From positions 1-64,000 of the IMG/VR virus record IMGVR_UViG_3300028275_000006: a stretch of DNA of 64,000 nt. One strand, given 5' to 3'. The notes below the pieces were generated by a model. It was not told the origin of the DNA. It did not search any database and saw nothing but the letters and a program-made list of their open reading frames with translations. The position numbers and the translations under genes are program-made. Source of the stretch: a virus. Shown one piece after another: positions 51,953 through 59,335 of this stretch (positions are counted from its first letter, which is position 1; every line of letters starts with the position of its first letter).

Positions 51953-54622
51953 TTAAAACTCAAACAGTTGATTAAATGTGTTCTTTTCTTCTGTGGATTT
52001 AATATCCCAGTTAAGAACTCCAATTAAGTTTTCTAGTTTGTTATCTATAATAGTTTGTTCCATTTCTGCATCGTCGAATGGAAGTTCCATAAACCATTTA
52101 GGCAAACGTAGTTCGTCTACAGGATATGCTACCGATGTGTACCCTAGCGGATTTGCTTTGAGTTTACATACAATAACTTTTTGGCCGTCTGTGACCTGCA
52201 TACTATACTTGTCCGAATTCATTCGACGCAGAGTATTCCAATTAATACTTGCACGAACGTGTCCAGGCATATTAGCCTTGCCCTGTTTCTTTTCTTTGGC
52301 TTCGTACTCAGTAATGTTGTTGGCTCGCTTAGGAGAACCTTTCTCCCAACCAGGACGGGCCTTAAACTCTGTACGGAATTGAGTAATGTGATCTAATACT
52401 TGTTCTTCTGTAGCACCAGTTAGAACTTTCTCAAGTACATCACTTAAAAAGTCTTGAATAAATGCAGGAGTATCACTGCGCTTCAAGTCTAAGCCCATGG
52501 CCTTGATCTTGCCTGGTTTACCATCTACGTCTGCACGTTTGCCTTCTTTATCATAGTAAAGTACAGCATAACGTTTCTTAGTAATAAACAATCCTTTACT
52601 AGCAACAATTTCTCGACCTGCTCGAATAACATCACCACGACTTGGCGGGCAATGAAATGCCTGCTCCATAAACTTAACGAATGTACTGTTTACTTCCTCG
52701 CCAATTTGGTCATAGAGTGCAGTAACGTTTTCCTTAGTCCAAGGAATAACTCCAGATTCGATGTCTTTCTTTAATGTAGTATATGCACTGAAATAACAAG
52801 AGTCTGTATCACCATAGATAACTGCCTTACCTACGTGATTGTATTCACCTGTGATAATTTCATTTACTTTACTAGCCATGTGTTTGGCAATTTGTCTACC
52901 GACTAGAGTAGTTGACTGTCCAATACGTTTATCGAAGAATCTACAACCTGGGTTAAGAATAGCACCATACAAACTGTTCAAGTTAATCTTTTTAACTAAC
53001 TGACGTTTATCCCAATACTCTTCTTCGACCTTGTTACCTGCCTGAATACATTCTTTTAATTTGGCCTGCATTTCTTTACGTTCAGCATACCAACGCTTTA
53101 ACAGTCCAGGAATAATACCTTCCTTTTCGTAGGTAAAGATTGTACCATTTGCCGAAAGCATCCAAGGCTGATGACTATCAAAAATAACTTTATATACTTC
53201 TGCACCACTGTGTACAGTACTGTTGCCATCTTCCCAGTCTATGGTAATTTCCACATCTTTACGTTGTGCCATAACTGCTTCGTATTCGTCAGTTCCAAAC
53301 TTGCCTTCCCAACTGCCTGCAAACGATTTCTTTTTAAGAGTCATTTGTTCATGGATAAATGCTTCTGTCATTGTAGGACGTAATTGACCTACAATAGTTT
53401 CCGGACCCATGTTAAGCGCACGAATGGCGCTTGGATAAAGACTGTTAATATCCAGCGATCCAATCCAATCTTGCAGACCTTCTTTCGGATGTGCTACATA
53501 AGCACCAGCAGCCGCAGTATTTTCATCGTCATCTCGTTTAGGACGATTAGGAACTTGGAAACCTCTACGATGCGCTTCGTTAATAATAGCCTGTTCGGTA
53601 ACAGCCACAGCACCCATTGTAGTCTGTAATAATACAGTATTTTCATGTGCAATTTTATTAGCAAGGTCAATGAATTTAAGTTTTTCATCTAGTTTGTTTA
53701 ATAGTGCAACGTCTTGTCTGTTATACACAATAAATCTTTTAAAGTCATTGTTGTATAGTTGATCAAGTGTGCCTTCGTAAACAGTTTTGTTCTCGCCAAT
53801 TTCCATTTCACCGATGGCATCTAATCGATAGGTGTGTCGTTCTTCGTAGGTAAACTTGCGATAAAGTTCTAGACTGTCTAAGTGTACACGACCAATTAAG
53901 TCATATGTTTGTGCAGTCTTGCCATACTTTTCATATTCTCTACGTTTAGGAAATTGATTCCATAGACAGAAACGTCTTGTATCTTCTTTACTTAACACCT
54001 GTGTCACACGGTTAACAGTATAAGGAATATCATAGCCTTCGCTGTTCCAACCTGTGATAATGTCTGCATCTTGAATTAAATCTAAGAATGTTTCCAACAT
54101 ATCTGCTTCATTAGTAAACAGATGTGTATCTGGAATATCGGCTACTAACGCTTCGGCTTCAGCAAAGGTTAATGTCTTTGGAGGAAGAGCCAGTGTAATT
54201 AATTTGTCTAACCATTTTAGGTGAACTGTGATAGCAGTAATTGGCATAAACGCATCTTCAGGAGTGCTATAGCCGCGTTCTGGATCGAAGTCCACCTCAA
54301 TGTCGAAGAAGCAAATATTTAGATTAGGTGCATCTTGATTTAGATAGTTTTCGCTTAGATGTACAAAAATTGGATTGATGTCGCTTTCGTATAAGTCCTT
54401 ACCACTGTTAATGGCTAATTCTTTTCGAAAGTCTTTGGTGTTTTTACAAACTACCCTAGTCAGCGGATCGCCGTAAATGCTAGTAAACTTGCCTTTTTGA
54501 TCCGGATAGTAAAACGTGTAGCGTACAGGATGTTCTTTGAAAACCCGTTCGCCTTGGTCGTTTCGCTCTACGACCTTAATAATATCATTCTCTCTGTCAA
54601 AGAGAGCGTCAACGTAACTCAT
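51953..54622 (-). CDS. 43: Family B DNA polymerase gp43
   Basis: 889 residues, nearly the size of T4 gp43 (898). Exonuclease motif CFFDIEVDFDP (Asp107, Glu109), polymerase motif A SLDINSLYPS (about 390), motif B KINLNSLYGA and motif C YGDTDSCYFS (about 604), all intact. The C-terminus, NTFNQLFEF, resembles the clamp-binding tail of T4 gp43. Replicative polymerase with proofreading. A hairpin with a 5 bp stem and an 8-base loop sits just before the GGAG ribosome binding site, as in the T4 gene 43 operator. It lies upstream of the clamp gene and downstream of a small membrane-protein gene. Confidence 0.96.
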   Translation of the reverse strand: MSYVDALFDRENDIIKVVERNDQGERVFKEHPVRYTFYYPDQKGKFTSIYGDPLTRVVCKNTKDFRKELAINSGKDLYESDINPIFVHLSENYLNQDAPNLNICFFDIEVDFDPERGYSTPEDAFMPITAITVHLKWLDKLITLALPPKTLTFAEAEALVADIPDTHLFTNEADMLETFLDLIQDADIITGWNSEGYDIPYTVNRVTQVLSKEDTRRFCLWNQFPKRREYEKYGKTAQTYDLIGRVHLDSLELYRKFTYEERHTYRLDAIGEMEIGENKTVYEGTLDQLYNNDFKRFIVYNRQDVALLNKLDEKLKFIDLANKIAHENTVLLQTTMGAVAVTEQAIINEAHRRGFQVPNRPKRDDDENTAAAGAYVAHPKEGLQDWIGSLDINSLYPSAIRALNMGPETIVGQLRPTMTEAFIHEQMTLKKKSFAGSWEGKFGTDEYEAVMAQRKDVEITIDWEDGNSTVHSGAEVYKVIFDSHQPWMLSANGTIFTYEKEGIIPGLLKRWYAERKEMQAKLKECIQAGNKVEEEYWDKRQLVKKINLNSLYGAILNPGCRFFDKRIGQSTTLVGRQIAKHMASKVNEIITGEYNHVGKAVIYGDTDSCYFSAYTTLKKDIESGVIPWTKENVTALYDQIGEEVNSTFVKFMEQAFHCPPSRGDVIRAGREIVASKGLFITKKRYAVLYYDKEGKRADVDGKPGKIKAMGLDLKRSDTPAFIQDFLSDVLEKVLTGATEEQVLDHITQFRTEFKARPGWEKGSPKRANNITEYEAKEKKQGKANMPGHVRASINWNTLRRMNSDKYSMQVTDGQKVIVCKLKANPLGYTSVAYPVDELRLPKWFMELPFDDAEMEQTIIDNKLENLIGVLNWDIKSTEEKNTFNQLFEF

Positions 54623-54634
54623 ATTTTAATTTTT

Positions 54635-54658
54635 CTCCTATGCCATTTAGGGCTGGCA
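54635..54658 (-). promoter_or_regulatory. Possible translational operator of gene 43
   Basis: Minus strand: TGCCA, loop GCCCTAAA, TGGCA (54641-54658), then TA and GGAG (54635-54638), the ribosome binding site of gp43. T4 gp43 represses its own translation by binding a hairpin with a 5 bp stem and 8-base loop next to its ribosome binding site. The geometry is the same here; the loop sequence differs. Confidence 0.5.
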
Positions 54659-54702
54659 AATACCAAACAAGTCATTTGTGGCTGACTAAACCTTTCTTTA
54701 TA

Positions 54703-54996
54703 TTAGTTAATTAGCATTCTGATCAAGCCAACTGTGTCGATAGTGGTTAGCAAGATATAGTTGGCTAGCATACCAAATGATTTTCTAGTATAAGCGGCCC
54801 ACGCATACATCGCACAGCCGCTAATCCATACAGGATACAGAGCAAGCAATGGCGGATTAGGTACAGTAACGGCCATAGTAATACTACAGCCAATACTAAC
54901 AGCCCAGGCAAGTAACTCAACAATAAATCGAAATGGATGACTATTCCAGTCATCCTTGATCCATTGTATAGTTGGCCCAAAAATAGCGTCTATCAT
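54703..54996 (-). CDS. Small inner-membrane protein
   Basis: 97 residues with three to four membrane segments (FIVELLAWAVSIGCSITMAV; LLALYPVWISGCAMYAWAAY; MLANYILLTTIDTVGLIRML). The pattern is common in T4-like aquatic phages; no transporter or enzyme motif was recognised. Starts inside the stop of the DsbA-like gene (ATGA) and precedes the polymerase gene by 80 bases. Confidence 0.62.
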   Translation of the reverse strand: MIDAIFGPTIQWIKDDWNSHPFRFIVELLAWAVSIGCSITMAVTVPNPPLLALYPVWISGCAMYAWAAYTRKSFGMLANYILLTTIDTVGLIRMLIN

Positions 54997-55253
54997 TTGT
55001 CTTTGCCAACAGTAACGATAATTGTTTCTAAATCATCGAAATCACTGAATACATCGTTCCAGTTGCCTTTGTGTGCAATACTGATTGCTTTGTTAATTAG
55101 TGCAGGTTTGATTTCTAATTCTTCTGCTACTGCCTTAACTGTTTCTTTTAAGCCTTCTGTCAGACTTTCAATTTCATATTTGACTTGAACGCCTTCGTTA
55201 ATTAGTCGCTCTAGTTTGGCCTTTTCTTCTGGTCCATAGGTTCTATTGCCCAT
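54993..55253 (-). CDS. dsbA: DsbA-like double-stranded DNA-binding protein
   Basis: 86 residues, charged and helical: KAKLERLINEGVQVKYEIES, TEGLKETVKAVAEELEIKPA, LINKAISIAHKGNWNDVF, then an acidic end. The size and arrangement match T4 DsbA (89 residues), a protein that binds double-stranded DNA and helps transcription from late promoters; similar proteins occur in T4-like aquatic phages. AAGGAG before ATG and a consensus sigma-70 promoter. The match is by pattern, so other small helical DNA-binding proteins are not excluded. Confidence 0.55.
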   Translation of the reverse strand: MGNRTYGPEEKAKLERLINEGVQVKYEIESLTEGLKETVKAVAEELEIKPALINKAISIAHKGNWNDVFSDFDDLETIIVTVGKDK

Positions 55254-55277
55254 GATATCTCCTTAGTAATAAGTTTA

Positions 55278-55306
55278 ATTATATATGTTTATTTGATCAG
55301 AGTCAA
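55278..55306 (-). promoter_or_regulatory. Sigma-70 promoter of the DsbA-gp43 operon
   Basis: Minus strand: TTGACT (55301-55306), 17 bp spacer, TATAAT (55278-55283), 24 bases before the DsbA-like start. A second TTGACA lies 15 bases further upstream but without a matching -10. Confidence 0.85.
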
Positions 55307-55324
55307 CGAATATTTTGTCAAAAG

Positions 55325-55352
55325 ACAAAAAAAGCGGCCGAAGCCGCTTTTT
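55325..55352 (-). terminator. Intrinsic terminator after the late 592-residue gene
   Basis: Minus strand: stem AAAAAGCGGC, loop TTCG, GCCGCTTTTT (10 pairs), with the 3' arm running into a stretch of T. It ends the late block before the DsbA promoter. The TTCG loop is a very stable type. Confidence 0.92.
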
Positions 55353-55365
55353 AAGTGTTAGTATT

Positions 55366-57144
55366 TTACTTTGCTGGAGCCGCAGGTGCTGCCGCAGGAG
55401 CCGCAGGTTGTTGTCCGCCTGCTGCCTTAGCCTTTTTAAGTTTGTCTAACTTGGAAATTACAACATCTAGACGTTTTTGGACATCTGCTGGTAAGCCTGC
55501 TTTGATTGCAGGATCTTGTCCATATTGATCTAGAACTTTCAAATGCTTCTGTAGTTCTGCTAGATCTTTTGGATCCATTTCAATGTCACCGCCGCTAAAT
55601 GCTTTCCATAGTGCGCCTAGTGCCAATGCCCCACCAACAGCGGCAGTTGCAATAGCCGCTTTTGGATTCTTTAGTACACCAAGTGCCTTTGATCCTGCGC
55701 CTTTGACAAAGTCCATGGCACGTTGTCCCCAACTTGGTTTTGGAGTAATGTCTCTGAATGGAACATCGATGACGTTTGGATTAGCACCACCTGGTGTAGA
55801 TAGTGCCGGTAGTTTGCCGCCAGGACCAGGTAGTGCTGGCACAGGTGCTTCACTTAGATAATCTCTTGTAATAGCAATTTGTTCTGCTTCGCTAAAGTAT
55901 TTGATATTTTTCATAACAAACGCTCTTGCTTCGTTTTCAGTCATTGCTAATACATCTTCTTCAGTTACACTTTCAGAAATTTTGTACTTAGTAACGATTG
56001 CTTCGATAGCAGTTAATGATTGTGTTAACTGACTACGTGCAACGATATTTTTACCGTCTGCCAATAGTGTAGATAGTTCAGGAGTAACTTTACCAGTTTC
56101 TGGTTTGCCTGCCATCTTTTCAAATGCTTTAATACCAGCAACAGTTTTAGGACCCATCTTACCATCGATTGGACCAGGGTCAACACCTAATGCTTTTAGT
56201 TGTTCTTGAATTTTCTGAATTGCAGGATCTGCACCAGCAGTCTTCTTATCTTGTGCAGTCTTATCTTGTGCAGTCTTGTCTTGAGATGCTTTAGTATCAG
56301 CGGCAACTTTATCTGCTTCTGCACTTGCGGCATCTAAGTCTTTATCCATCTTTGCATCGTATTTTGCTTTTTCGGCTGCTTCAACATCTGCAACAGTTTT
56401 CTTAGCATCATCGATTGCTTTACGTACTTCTGGATCATCTCCTAAAGTTTCTAATTCGTCAATTAACGCATTAATTTGATCTGCCACTGCCTTGGCTTCT
56501 GGACTTAGTTGCTCTTGCATTGGTACATCACCAACTACGTCTTGGAATTCTCTCATCAATGATTCAAAGATACTTCCTTCACCAACTTTTAATCCACCAA
56601 GTTTTGGAGCATTAGCAGTCATGCCTGGCATCTTAAGTCCAGTTCCGCTACTTGCTGTTCCGGTATCTGATCCACCAGTAATAGATTGTAACTTTTTAAC
56701 CAAGTCCGCTAATTGCGGAAGTTTTTCTGCTTTAATTTCGGCAGTCTGGCGATCTTTATTAACTTTGTCACTAGTACCTTTAACTGCGGTATCGTGTTCG
56801 CCTTTGTCGTCGCCACGGAACATACGTCCTAGTGCTGTAGATGTTTTTGCGTTTTGTGGAACTAAACCTAGATCTGCAAGTGTTTTATCTGCGCTTGATG
56901 TTGCAGTTGCGGCAATACTGTATTTGCCACCCATGCTGTTTGGCTGTCCTTGCTTGCCAACAAAGTAACCGCTAACAGGATCATACAAACCTGGTAGTTT
57001 GTGTTTCCATGCTAGGTCATTAAGGATCTCTGCACGTTCTTGCTCGTCTGATTTACCAGCAACTGCGGCTTCAACGTCTTTGATTGTGATAGCCTCTGCA
57101 AGTACTACAGTATCCAATTTGTTTAGAATTGATCTAATATCCAT
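55366..57144 (-). CDS. Late virion protein with peptidoglycan-binding domain
   Basis: 592 residues, late promoter and GGGG ribosome binding site upstream. Starts MDIRSILNKLDTVVLAEA, with L-A-E before Ala18, a site of the prohead-protease type (L/I-x-E). Residues about 200-305 are charged and Ala/Asp/Lys-rich with KTAQD repeats. Residues about 305-362 form a peptidoglycan-binding-1-like domain (IQKIQEQLKALGVDPG; IDGKMGPKTVAGIKAF). A membrane-like Ala/Gly segment (about 487-510) and a Pro/Ala tail follow. Probably an internal or ejected protein that meets the cell wall at entry; gp5 has no lysozyme domain. Whether it is catalytic cannot be seen. Confidence 0.68.
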   Translation of the reverse strand: MDIRSILNKLDTVVLAEAITIKDVEAAVAGKSDEQERAEILNDLAWKHKLPGLYDPVSGYFVGKQGQPNSMGGKYSIAATATSSADKTLADLGLVPQNAKTSTALGRMFRGDDKGEHDTAVKGTSDKVNKDRQTAEIKAEKLPQLADLVKKLQSITGGSDTGTASSGTGLKMPGMTANAPKLGGLKVGEGSIFESLMREFQDVVGDVPMQEQLSPEAKAVADQINALIDELETLGDDPEVRKAIDDAKKTVADVEAAEKAKYDAKMDKDLDAASAEADKVAADTKASQDKTAQDKTAQDKKTAGADPAIQKIQEQLKALGVDPGPIDGKMGPKTVAGIKAFEKMAGKPETGKVTPELSTLLADGKNIVARSQLTQSLTAIEAIVTKYKISESVTEEDVLAMTENEARAFVMKNIKYFSEAEQIAITRDYLSEAPVPALPGPGGKLPALSTPGGANPNVIDVPFRDITPKPSWGQRAMDFVKGAGSKALGVLKNPKAAIATAAVGGALALGALWKAFSGGDIEMDPKDLAELQKHLKVLDQYGQDPAIKAGLPADVQKRLDVVISKLDKLKKAKAAGGQQPAAPAAAPAAPAK

Positions 57145-57170
57145 TTGTTTGTCCCCAAAATCTTATTAAG

Positions 57171-57178
57171 TATTTATC
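57171..57178 (-). promoter_or_regulatory. Late promoter of the 592-residue gene
   Basis: GATAAATA on the minus strand, 26 bases before the ATG. Confidence 0.78.
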
Positions 57179-57183
57179 AGTGC

Positions 57184-57365
57184 TCACTTTAAATCGTCAG
57201 GGTAGCGAATCCGTTGATTAGCCCAGCAGCCGGGCACATAACCCCAAACGGTCCTAGGGTATGTTCTTACAATTCATAAGGAATTCCGGCTAATCCGCAT
57301 CCAAAGCGAGCTAACCCTTCTACAATGTCATTAAACAGGGCTGTAAGGGTTTCTCGGACGGTCAT
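57184..57365 (-). pseudogene. Small gene interrupted by an apparent -1 frameshift
   Basis: From the ATG at 57365 the frame MTVRETLTALFNDIVEGLAR is open for 32 codons and stops at TAA (57267-57269) after GIPYEL. Just before this, the frame shifted by one base (-1) continues as IVRTYPRTVWGYVPGCWANQ and ends at TGA (57184). One missing A in the GAATTG run (near 57273-57274) would join both into a smooth 60-residue protein. GAGG lies nine bases before the start. It may be a sequencing/assembly error, a mutation, or programmed slippage; the sequence alone cannot tell. It follows the Dps-like gene in the late operon. Confidence 0.55.
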
Positions 57366-57405
57366 AGCCATCTTCCTCTGGGTAAACTGGATATTCGTTT
57401 TCCAT
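57331..57405 (-). CDS. Possible 24-residue microprotein
   Basis: Short frame of 24 codons starting TAATG over the stop of the Dps-like gene; acidic and Tyr/Pro-rich (ENEYPVYPEEDGYDRPRNPY). The last 35 bases overlap the next small gene in another frame. Spacing supports coupled translation; without protein or conservation data this remains a weak call. Confidence 0.35.
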   Translation of the reverse strand: MENEYPVYPEEDGYDRPRNPYSPV

Positions 57406-57839
57406 TATTTTAGAGTTGCTCGCAACATCCATGAATGTTTGCGATGAGCATCTTGACGATCTGCTAGGAAATTAGCAAGACCAAATTCATTGTTTGTTTC
57501 TGCAATTTTGTACACTAGGCCAAATAAGTTAGCCATTTTATCAGAGTCTTCTAATAAAATTTGTGTCATAGATAGTGCATCTGGAATCTCTGTTTCATCA
57601 TCAATTTTAGTAAGCATAGTGAAACGTTCAAAACTACCAGGAGTGTAACTACCACTCTTGCGAATATTTTCTGCAAAAGTATCTATACTTCCATATACTT
57701 CTTCGTAGATGTTACCAAATAGTTCATGAAATTCTGCAAAATCAGGTCCTTCTACGTTCCAGTGAAAGTAGTGTGCCTTTAGATAAAAACTAAATTCTGA
57801 TGCGAATACTATTTTAAGTGCTTTTGCTAATTCTTCCAT
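57405..57839 (-). CDS. Dps-like ferritin-family protein
   Basis: 144 residues of the Dps/ferritin-like four-helix fold. YLKAHYFHWNVEGPDFAEFH (19-38) and ELFGNIYEEVYGSIDTFAEN (39-58) carry the ferroxidase ligands expected in Dps: His26, His38, Asp53 and Glu57. Dps proteins oxidise iron and shield DNA; length matches bacterial Dps of the shorter kind (about 150). It lies in the late operon with head-type proteins, so it may be packed in the virion or protect DNA late in infection. Starts one base after the stop of the 77-residue gene. Confidence 0.82.
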   Translation of the reverse strand: MEELAKALKIVFASEFSFYLKAHYFHWNVEGPDFAEFHELFGNIYEEVYGSIDTFAENIRKSGSYTPGSFERFTMLTKIDDETEIPDALSMTQILLEDSDKMANLFGLVYKIAETNNEFGLANFLADRQDAHRKHSWMLRATLK

Positions 57840-58073
57840 TTATGCCACCTGTGCTACTGCGTATACGGCTGTGACTAACATAGTTTTTAAATTTATGTCG
57901 TCTGCCTCTTCTTCTAATTTATCTGTTCTGACTAGGTCTAGCATTAATTCTCTAAACTCGTCTTCGCCTATTTGTCCTTGCTGACGTGCTTCACATATCT
58001 GCAATGCCACTGCGGCACGTTCAGCCGCCCATGGGCGACCACATTGTGTTAACATCTGCAACTGTTCTATCAT
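57840..58073 (-). CDS. Small conserved phage protein
   Basis: 77 residues, helical (AAERAAVALQICEARQQGQI; FRELMLDLVRTDKLEEEADD), acidic C-terminus. ATG overlaps the stop of the lipoprotein gene by one base (TAATG). Part of the late operon 60751-57184. Function unknown. Confidence 0.58.
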   Translation of the reverse strand: MIEQLQMLTQCGRPWAAERAAVALQICEARQQGQIGEDEFRELMLDLVRTDKLEEEADDINLKTMLVTAVYAVAQVA

Positions 58074-58459
58074 TAGAATCTCCCAAGAACTGCACTAGCG
58101 GCTTTATCCGCTTGTGTAGCCATTAATTTCTTTTTAATTTCGCAGTAAGTTTCGCTACCCTGCTTTTCTGTACTGCGTTTATAAAAGTCATCTACAGTTT
58201 CCTGCATAGGTTTAACTAACTTAAGAACGTCCTGTTGACGCCAACCTTTGCTTTCACTATAAAGTTGAAACCATTCTAAATTATCTTTGATAATTTTAAC
58301 CTGTGGTGCGTGTGCTTGTTTACAATCTAATTGTGCTACACTTTGACGCACGTCTATAATACGTGCTGATTGATTAGGATCGCTGAAACTAGGAATCCAA
58401 CTCTTAACAGTAGCGCAACCTGTTAATGATATTGCTAATGCTAAGACAAGGGCTCTCAT
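58073..58459 (-). CDS. Lipoprotein
   Basis: 128 residues. N-terminal signal peptide MRALVLALAISLTGCATVKS with lipobox LTGC; lipidation at Cys15 would anchor the protein in the inner or outer membrane facing the periplasm. The mature protein is helical and has two more Cys (in QLDCKQAHA and ETYCEIKKK) that may pair. Probably envelope-active late in infection, for example a spanin-like or exclusion protein, but no motif confirms this. ATGA overlap with the gene before it. Confidence 0.75.
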   Translation of the reverse strand: MRALVLALAISLTGCATVKSWIPSFSDPNQSARIIDVRQSVAQLDCKQAHAPQVKIIKDNLEWFQLYSESKGWRQQDVLKLVKPMQETVDDFYKRSTEKQGSETYCEIKKKLMATQADKAASAVLGRF

Positions 58460-59331
58460 TTTCCATCCTTGACACAGTTATCAACAGTCTTACCGCCTTT
58501 CTGTTTGGTACCCATACGTTTGTAACCATCCCAGCAAGCCTTACCATCGACACCTTTTTGCTTTTCTTCTGCTAATGTAAGGTAGTCTAAGAAAGATTTT
58601 TTAGTTTCCATAGTTGCTGGTTGTTGCTGTTGTACTACGTGTGTGGCAGCACCGTCAGGAACAGATGCTGTATTAGTTACATTCTTGTTAGCATCTTGTT
58701 GACGTCTAACTTTTGCAACACCTAAATCGTATTCGGCATCACTGGCACCTGTTTCCTTGCCAGTTTTGTCATAGGTCTTAACAACATTTAATGGACCGTT
58801 CATATACTTTACAGTAATATTGCCAGTGACTAAATCGTGTTCCTGACTATAGCCGTTAAACATTGGACTAGAATATTTGATTGCTTTACCTGCTTTGTCG
58901 TAGGTAAATGAACCAAACCCGCTATCGTGTACTCTAGTACCGTCTTGCTTTACTGTAAGTTTCTCACCGCCTTCTAAATCGTAACGACCTGGTTTAGAAA
59001 AATCGCCCTGTGGAAATGCAGGAGCATTTGGAATTTGTAGATTGGGTTTAAAACCCGGCTCCCCAGGTCTGCCTGCTTCTTCTAGATCGCTGTCTTCTTT
59101 TTTATTTGCAGTTTTAATATTATACATCTTAGCCACTGCTTTTTCATCATACGGTCTAAAGTCGCTGAGTTTTTCTTTTGCGGCATCAGCGGCAGACGCA
59201 ACTTTGTCAGCAACTGTTTTTAATGTATTGTTTTCCTGCACAATAGACACGAAACGGCGCATGTCATTTGCGCCTTCTACTCTACGACTAGATGCTTTAT
59301 CTAGTGCTTGTAAAATTTGTTTCATGTCCAT
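58456..59331 (-). CDS. Late structural protein with conserved C-terminal Cys motif
   Basis: 291 residues. N-terminus MDMKQILQALDKASSRR is similar in style to the 592-residue late protein. L83-E84-E85 before Ala86 is a site of the prohead-protease type. The middle is beta-rich with Gly/Asp turns. The C-terminus KACWDGYKRMGTKQKGGKTV then DNCV (two Cys) is a motif shared by late proteins of T4-like aquatic phages. Four bases separate it from the gene upstream. Location in the head interior is inferred. Confidence 0.62.
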   Translation of the reverse strand: MDMKQILQALDKASSRRVEGANDMRRFVSIVQENNTLKTVADKVASAADAAKEKLSDFRPYDEKAVAKMYNIKTANKKEDSDLEEAGRPGEPGFKPNLQIPNAPAFPQGDFSKPGRYDLEGGEKLTVKQDGTRVHDSGFGSFTYDKAGKAIKYSSPMFNGYSQEHDLVTGNITVKYMNGPLNVVKTYDKTGKETGASDAEYDLGVAKVRRQQDANKNVTNTASVPDGAATHVVQQQQPATMETKKSFLDYLTLAEEKQKGVDGKACWDGYKRMGTKQKGGKTVDNCVKDGK

Positions 59332-59335
59332 GATA

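Noticed and set aside
56240-56290. Short direct repeats as a possible CRISPR-like or origin array
   Set aside because: They encode the KTAQD repeats of the 592-residue protein; no spacers or palindromic repeat units.
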